A program made the position numbers and the translations under genes. The notes below the pieces were generated by a model that saw nothing but the letters and a program-made list of their open reading frames with translations, was not told where the DNA came from and ran no database searches. DNA of 35,365 bases from Pelagophyceae sp. CCMP2097. Taxonomy: Eukaryota > Sar > Pelagophyceae. The stretch is taken from the NCBI GenBank assembly GCA_026770575.1, contig MU657210.1:154918-190282 (forward strand), given 5' to 3'. Every line of letters starts with the position of its first letter. Within the stretch, counting starts at the first letter, position 1. Shown piece after piece: positions 30,189 through 35,365 of the stretch.

Positions 30189-31903
30189 TCAGACGTCGCC
30201 GCGGTAGACCATGAGCTTGCTGGAGAAGTTGGGCTCGGCGTGGACGACGTGGGCGCCTGTCTCGACGGGCTGCGTGATGAAAACCTGCCCGATCACGCCC
30301 GCAGCCGCGGCCGCCTGGAGCATCGCCTTTGCGACGAGGATGTCGACGCGCTCCTTGGCGCGCTGCGCAAAGATGTCGCCCGACGCGCCCGACGTCAGCG
30401 CGAGCACCGCCGGGCCCGCGCCGGAGAGGAAGCACGCGTCCGCGCCAGAGGCCGTCGCCGCCTCGATCAAAGGGTACAGGTGCGGGTACACCGCCGCACC
30501 GCGCTGCGGCTGGTGCAGCCGGTCCTGGCCTAAGGAGAAGCGGCCTCCAGGCGAAGACTCTGAGAGCACCTGAGCGTCTAAACACGACGCAGGGGCGGGC
30601 AGCCGTGCGCCAAGTTCTCGAGGCGCTGCTGGTTAAAAGCGTTGACGAGCCAGGCGACGCGGCCGACATTGAAGATGGCGTCCTCGCGCTTCACCAGGTC
30701 CTCGAGGACGGCGCGCGCGCTAGAGGAGGATACGTTTGGCGCGCCCGAGGCAAAAGGCGCGTTCCAACGTGGCCCAAAGCAAACGCACTCCGACGTCTTG
30801 CCAATCGTCTCCGGGATGAAGACGACGACCTGCAACCCGCTCGGAATGGTGACGCGCTCGCTCTGCCAGCGCTCGCCGTTGTGGATGCCGAGCTGGATGC
30901 CTCCGTAGATGGCGGGCGAGACGTTGTCCGGGTGGCCCTCGATGGCCGCCGCCAGCTGGAGCAAAGACTCTGCGCCCCAGCAGTCGAGGCGGTGGCCCGT
31001 CAAGACGAGGCCCGCAATCAGGCCGGCGACGATTGCTGCCGACGAGGAGCCGAGGCCGCGGGCGTACGGGATTCGGTTCTTGCAAATGTACTTCAGCGGC
31101 GGCACGGGCTCGCCCGCCACCTCAAAGGCCTTGCGCACGCCGCAGCAGCACAGGTTCGTCTCGTCTTGAGGGACGCAGTCGGCGCCGTCGCCCTCGGACA
31201 CGATGGAAAACTCGTTGGCCCGCTCCACGGTGAGCTCCGACCTAGACGGAAGATTCAGCTTGCGAAAACAACGACAAGGCCCGGATGAGCTCCGCCCAAA
31301 CTCCGCAAGCAGACGCACCACATGTCGAGGGCCATGCCGATGCAGTCAAAGCCGGGGCCCATGTTCGCAGACGTCGCCGGCACGCGCACCGTCACGGCGG
31401 TGCGCTTGATGGCCATCTCCTCGATGACCTCGTCGTAGATCGGGTTCGGGGCGTCTTTTGCGCCGTTGGTCGCGCGAACGCGGCCCGTCTCGCGCTGCGC
31501 CATGTTGTTGGACGCTCCAGGAGGCAAAAAGTCAAAATCCACCGTGCGCGCCATCTTGGACGGCGGCGACGGCGGGCACGGCACGAGGAAACCCGTGGCG
31601 TAGGCGACGAGCGCCGCCGCGCCGACCGAGGCCATGCCCGCGGCAAAGCTCTGCAGCACGAGCCTGGTCCGGGCGTCGACGCGCGCTTGCCCTCGGACTC
31701 TTCAGCGGTCTGGGCCTTGGGCGGGAAACGCCCGGGGTGGACGCGGTTTCGCGCCGCTGCGTGCGCGTGTCCTCGCGCGCGACCCCCTTGAGGAGTGCCG
31801 CGGCGAGGCGCTTCACGAGCCGGTCGAGGGCGACGCCGCCGGCGACGCCGCAGCAGATGGAGATGGCATCGAAGCGCTTCGCCGGCAGCAAGGGGAGGCC
31901 CAT
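30189..31903 (-). CDS. HSK: Homoserine kinase (GHMP family) with N-terminal extension
   Basis: Phosphorylates L-homoserine with ATP, the step before threonine synthase. Predicted 459 aa from minus-strand exons 31903-31784, 31650-31319, 31241-30789, 30719-30586 and 30529-30189. Introns are 133, 77, 69 and 56 nt (donors GTCGCG, GTGCGT, GTGCGT, GTGTTT). GHMP motifs are [18 protein letters not shown] (from about residue 129), [15 protein letters not shown] (ATP loop, Gly213 on) and [16 protein letters not shown] near the end. Two joins confirm the model: MALDMWSELTVE and [13 protein letters not shown]. The last donor could shift by one codon. Residues 1-128 are unusual for the family: [20 protein letters not shown], then a hydrophobic stretch ([17 protein letters not shown]) and a polar linker. 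This might be a targeting or membrane-anchor region, or a misjoined first exon. MARTVDFD at the linker could be an alternative start. Confidence 0.9.
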
Positions 31904-32312
31904 GGCGAGGCTCGGCGAGAGATTCGCACGAGTCTCGGAACGAGGTCCTCAAGTGAGCTCAACTAATCTCTTCGTCGCCAAAGCGAGACGTACTCCAGGC
32001 GATACAACGCTCCGAACGCGGATCAAGGAGGGCATCGGGTTCGCCCAAAGCGCATAGGGGTCGCGAGCCAAAGCGCGCGAGGCGCGGCGGGCGCCCCGGC
32101 TTTTTAACGGGTCTGGCGATAAAAGACGCTTGCGCGCTTCGCCGCAACGGTGGTCGCGTTCAGCGCGTCTATCTGCGCCCGAATGCGCGTTGGTTGCTAT
32201 CCTTGAAAAAAGGATCCCTCGGGTCCATTAAAAGTCCGCAAATACGTACTCACCCTCACAGCGACAGACACCCACTCGATCCTCCGGCATCTCGCGGTTT
32301 TGCGCGTCGGTG
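31904..32312. promoter_or_regulatory. Divergent promoter region (homoserine kinase / ATP-grasp ligase)
   Basis: 409 bp lie between two outward-facing ATGs. Toward the right are AT-rich tracts (GGCTTTTTAACGGG near 32098, GGCGATAAAAGACG near 32115, CCTTGAAAAAAGGATCC near 32201, the last an imperfect hairpin). An upstream non-coding exon of the ligase is possible, because a CACAG acceptor-like site occurs near 32261. Confidence 0.4.
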
Positions 32313-34041
32313 ATGTCGGAGATGCAGGGCCGCATGAAGAAGGAGGGCTTCCTGCCGCTGTCGAAGAAGAACTCGTCGTTTAGCCAAAAGGCTGAGACCA
32401 GGGAGGTGTTGAACGGGGCCGGCCACTTTATGAACGAGCAGGTCTTCAACGCCTCGGCCTCGCTCCCCGAGCCCTTCACCCAGGAGCAGATCGAGGCCGC
32501 GCGCGTCGATGCCGCAGAGTACACTCTCCTCCACCGCATTCCCCGCGAATGCGCAAAGATCAAAGGCGCGTCCACCCGCGTCGACCGCCTATAGGTAGGG
32601 CCTCACGCTTTGCATAGGCTTCGCGGGCCAGCAGCTTCGGCGGGTGATGCTGCACGGCGCCTCAATTGTTTTTTTCACGCCCGGCTACGAGGGCAAGCGC
32701 TTCATCTACGAGCGCGCGCGAGAGCTCGGAGTCAAGGCCGTCATCATCGACCAGTACGGGTCCTGGGCAGAGTCGCTGGTGGACGACCACATCATCACCA
32801 AGTTTATCGGCATGGACCTGCACCGCGACTCTGAAGTGGTCTTCCGCGACGCGCTGGCGCAGATCGAGGCTCTGTCCTTGGATCCGCTTTTGGATTTCCG
32901 CAGGCCCGCGGGCGTCTGCACGTTTTGCGAGCTCAGCGTGCCCATCGTGGCGCGCCTCGCCGAGGCTCTGGGCCTGCCCGGGCCGTCGTCGGCGGCGGTG
33001 GACACAGCGCGCGACAAGCACCGGACTCGCGGCGCCATGGTCGCCGCGGGCCTGCCCTCGCCGGCCTGCTTCCGCATCGACACTGCCGCGGACCTCGGCG
33101 CCGCCTCTGAAGCCGTCGGGTTCCCCGCCGTCCTCAAGCCCTTATCGGGCGCCGCCTCGCTGGGCGTGATGAAGGTCGGGTCCAAGGACGAGCTCGTCCG
33201 CTGCTACGACGAGGTCATGACGGAGATGCGATCCACCATCGTCTCCAGCGGCGCGCTGGTCAAGACGGCGGCCGGCGCGCCCGCCTCGACGCAGAGCATC
33301 GTCTTTCTCCTCGAGGAGTATTTGGATGGTATTGAAGTCGACGTCGACGTCGTCATGGCAGAGGGCCTGGCCACGTACGCCGCCGTCGTGGACAACGGCC
33401 CGACGGCGGAGCCGTACTTTGCCGAGACGTGGGGCATCTTCCCTTCGCGGCTGCCCGAGGCGACGCAGGTTGAGCTGCGCAAGCTCGCCGTCGACGCTCT
33501 GCAGGCTTGCGGCTTCGACTGCGGCGTCTTCCACGTCGAGCTCAAGAACACGACGCGCGGCCCGCGCCTCATCGAGATCAACGCCCGCATGGGCGGAGGA
33601 CAGGTCAGCGCACCCTCCGAGAGGACCCCTTTGTCCGACAGTCTTCCTCCGCGACGGGCGGCAGTCTGAACTCTGACGTAGGTGCGGTCGACGCACCTGC
33701 TGACCAACGGCGTGGACCTTGTAGAGGAGACGCTGTTCACATGCGTCGGCATCCCCTGCGCGCCGCACGTCGAGCGGCGCCTGCCCGCGGTGGCGTACAA
33801 CTACGTCACCGCGCCGCAGTCCGGCGTCATCGGCGACATTGAGGAGTCCATCGCGCGCACGGCCGCCGAGCCCGACGTCATCTACGCAAAGGCGCTCGTG
33901 CGGCCGGGGGACCGCATCTGCGGCCCGCGCGACGGCCTGCCGACGTGGGTCGCCGACATCATGGTGTCGAAGAACTCGAACCAAGAAGCGCTGGACTACG
34001 TCCTCAAGCTTTCCACGGACCTCGACATCCCGCTCGTCTGA
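32313..34041 (+). CDS. ATP-grasp ligase resembling carnosine synthase
   Basis: Predicted 531 aa from exons 32313-32579, 32635-33603 and 33682-34041. Introns are 55 nt (GTCGAC...CAGCAG) and 78 nt (GTCAGC...CGTAG). The second is firm: NARMGGGQVRSTHLLTNGVD. The first is chosen because it is the in-frame donor before the TAG at 32592. The central part has the usual N-terminal Rossmann-like fold (VMLHGASIVFFTPGYEGKRF, VIIDQYGSWAE). The ATP-grasp core includes DKHRTRGAMVAAGLPSPACF, GFPAVLKPLSGAASLGVMKV, EEYLDGIEVDVDVVM and VFHVELKNTTRGPRLIEINA, the last with the metal-binding Glu and Asn. Proteins of this type join an amino acid to another amine or acid with ATP. The carnosine-synthase likeness is from overall motif order, and the true substrates are open. 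The N-terminal 90 residues are not recognised. Confidence 0.82.
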
Positions 34042-34423
34042 TCGTCTGATCGCGCAGCCACGCCGCCCCGGATCGGCGCGGCAACGCCGCCCCTACGGCG
34101 CGGGGAGGCCCTCTGCCGAAAAGCGGACATCTTTGTTTACGCGCCGGAGCCCACGCGCCGGAGCCGGGTCCTTGGAGGCCCGGAATGCCACGCGCCTCCT
34201 CAGCCTCCCCGCGACCGGGAAACCCCCAGCTGTGTATATAGCTAAGCAAGACCCTTGCGTCAGACCGGCCCCTTGCACTGCCTGTCCACGCCCTGCCCGT
34301 CCGCGACACGCGTTGCGTAAAGCCAGGCAGGACCCGTCCTGACCTGTGAAATCTCGCACAAAATAAGCTTGACCTCGCATATAAAAATATGCAACTTGGG
34401 TTGCAGTGTACTAAATTATCTCC

Positions 34424-34446
34424 ATCGCCGAAAGCGTTTCGGCGAT
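34424..34446. repeat. Strong hairpin, 10-bp stem and 3-base loop
   Basis: ATCGCCGAAA and TTTCGGCGAT are perfect inverted arms around GCG. It lies 383 bp after the ATP-grasp stop, so it could be in a long 3' UTR or be a DNA-binding site. No tRNA or small RNA gene was recognised around it. Confidence 0.7.
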
Positions 34447-35018
34447 CCCCGAACACGATCTTGCGTTCGCGGCCGCCGCTGCAGGCCGACCACCGCCGAC
34501 GTCTACGGCGAGGCCGCGGGACCCGCCACCGAAAGAAACCGCCGCGCAGCGGCCAACCGTACTGTTGCACAAAAGCCAGGGCACTGGGCACGTGGCTCGA
34601 CGACGATGTCAAGACCGGCGGCTCGCACTTCATGCGCGGAACAAATCAATGTTCCGCGGGAGCGGTCCGTTGAACAGGAAAGTTGTGGTCTTGTTCAGAC
34701 CATTCCTTCCCTGTTCTCGATCGTATCCAAACGTCTCGCTAGATCGTGGCTGAAGTATTCCACACCGAATTGTAAACTGGGCTAAGCCAGTCTGTTTCGC
34801 TGAAAATGGAAAATGGTTTGCATTTTAGTGCAATTGGCCGAGGAGGCCTGAGAGCCACTCGTCAATCTTTAAACATTTATAATACAAGAAGTTGGGCAAG
34901 CTCGGCGGATGGTAATTCCGAAATTTAAATAAAACACTAAACTTTCATCTATAATTATTTCCGCAAATCGTGCATAAACAGTGGGAATTTCACATTAGAG
35001 AGCTTCAGCTCAAAGTGA

Positions 35019-35040
35019 TAGGAATTCCTAGGAATTCCTA
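35019..35040. repeat. Two overlapping TAGGAATTCCTA palindromes
   Basis: Perfect 12-bp copies at 35019-35030 and 35029-35040 share their TA ends. They are followed by CCCTACAATTGTATCGAAAG, similar in order to the sequence after the copy at 5766-5777. Confidence 0.7.
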
Positions 35041-35168
35041 CCCTACAATTGTATCGAAAGTGATACCCTATCAAATATAACCCCGTTAAAAGCCCGTTGA
35101 TATATAGAGCTTGCAGTGATCTCTCCGTTCAACGGACCTCGTACAACTCTCAAACTCGCGAGCCAAAT

Positions 35169-35194
35169 CAAAGTAGTACCTAGGTACTACTTTG
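35169..35194. repeat. Perfect 26-bp palindrome
   Basis: The half site CAAAGTAGTACCT (35169-35181) is followed at once by its exact reverse complement, ending at 35194. There is no loop, so a symmetric protein-binding site is likelier than an RNA hairpin. Confidence 0.8.
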
Positions 35195-35365
35195 GCCCGA
35201 TGGCAACCGTCGATTTTCCGCATGGTGCGTCGACTCTAGCGGAATCGGTGTTTTGGGTACTTGTGTTCGTCGTTCGAGTTCGTACCCACCCGCGATGCGC
35301 TGTCGCGGCCGGTTCCGGGCGCTGCCGGATTGGTTGCGGGCGCCTGCGCGCAGTTCCCGCCGGTT

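Larger units (their letters stand above)
34042..35365. other. 1.3-kb gene-poor right end
   Basis: No coding frame matches a family or shows consistent codon use. The left part (34042-34760) is moderately GC-rich and contains the hairpin at 34424-34446. From about 34780 to 35140 the sequence is strikingly AT-rich (for example AATTTAAATAAAACACTAAAC near 34921) and then holds two overlapping TAGGAATTCCTA palindromes and a 26-bp palindrome. It could be a promoter or boundary for a gene just beyond the window. Confidence 0.45.

Noticed and set aside
30329..31288. A 319-codon plus-strand frame opposite homoserine kinase.
   Set aside because: Shadow of the GHMP kinase exons.
34369..34785. Frames of 94-138 codons near the right end.
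   Set aside because: They run through the hairpin and AT-rich DNA, share no motif, and change composition within the frame.
34042..35365. A tRNA or snRNA gene in the right-hand gap (a GTTCGAGTTC string near 35272 recalls a B box).
   Set aside because: No acceptor stem, anticodon arm or A box could be paired with it.

Overview
This window looks like nuclear DNA of a GC-rich, gene-dense eukaryotic alga. Its genes are split by short spliceosomal introns (about 43-230 nt), and there are no operons or Shine-Dalgarno sites. The protochlorophyllide reductase pre-protein starts with a hydrophobic leader followed by a CAAFSPP site, which resembles the ASAFAP-type bipartite plastid signal of algae with red-derived complex plastids. 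Together with the many GTGCGT 5' splice sites and the gene content, this suggests a stramenopile, perhaps a pelagophyte. That placement is an inference, not a match to a known genome.

Layout, left to right: an HRD1-type ERAD ubiquitin ligase (+); a phytanoyl-CoA dioxygenase-family oxygenase (+); light-dependent protochlorophyllide reductase (+); a 1.5-kb gap holding a 230-bp inverted repeat; a dienelactone-hydrolase-family enzyme (+); an anoctamin/TMEM16 protein with a C2-like tail (-); a divergently transcribed 1494-residue PDZ-PH-PH-GRAM-transmembrane protein (+); a secreted glycosyltransferase-like protein (-); a multi-exon membrane protein whose CRAL-TRIO (Sec14) domain sits between two membrane halves (-); an MFS transporter of the MFSD6-like type (-); an SRPK-like kinase (+); a MOT1-type molybdate transporter (-); a DMT/EamA transporter (-); homoserine kinase (-); and a divergent ATP-grasp ligase resembling carnosine synthase (+). 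The last 1.3 kb has no recognisable gene, becomes AT-rich and carries palindromes.

No gene is explained by one reading frame alone except MOT1. Exon joins were worked out by hand from GT-AG (twice GC-AG) sites, frame continuity and family alignment, and are given for each gene. Several coding exons contain no start codon and are easy to miss.

The most interesting parts are the membrane-lipid genes: the anoctamin-C2 protein and the PDZ/PH/GRAM protein share one 366-bp divergent promoter region, and a CRAL-TRIO domain is embedded in a transporter-like protein about 2 kb beyond. Other notable signals are two in-frame GC-AG introns, short tandem duplications inside at least four introns, and a TAGGAATTCCTA palindrome found only between genes.
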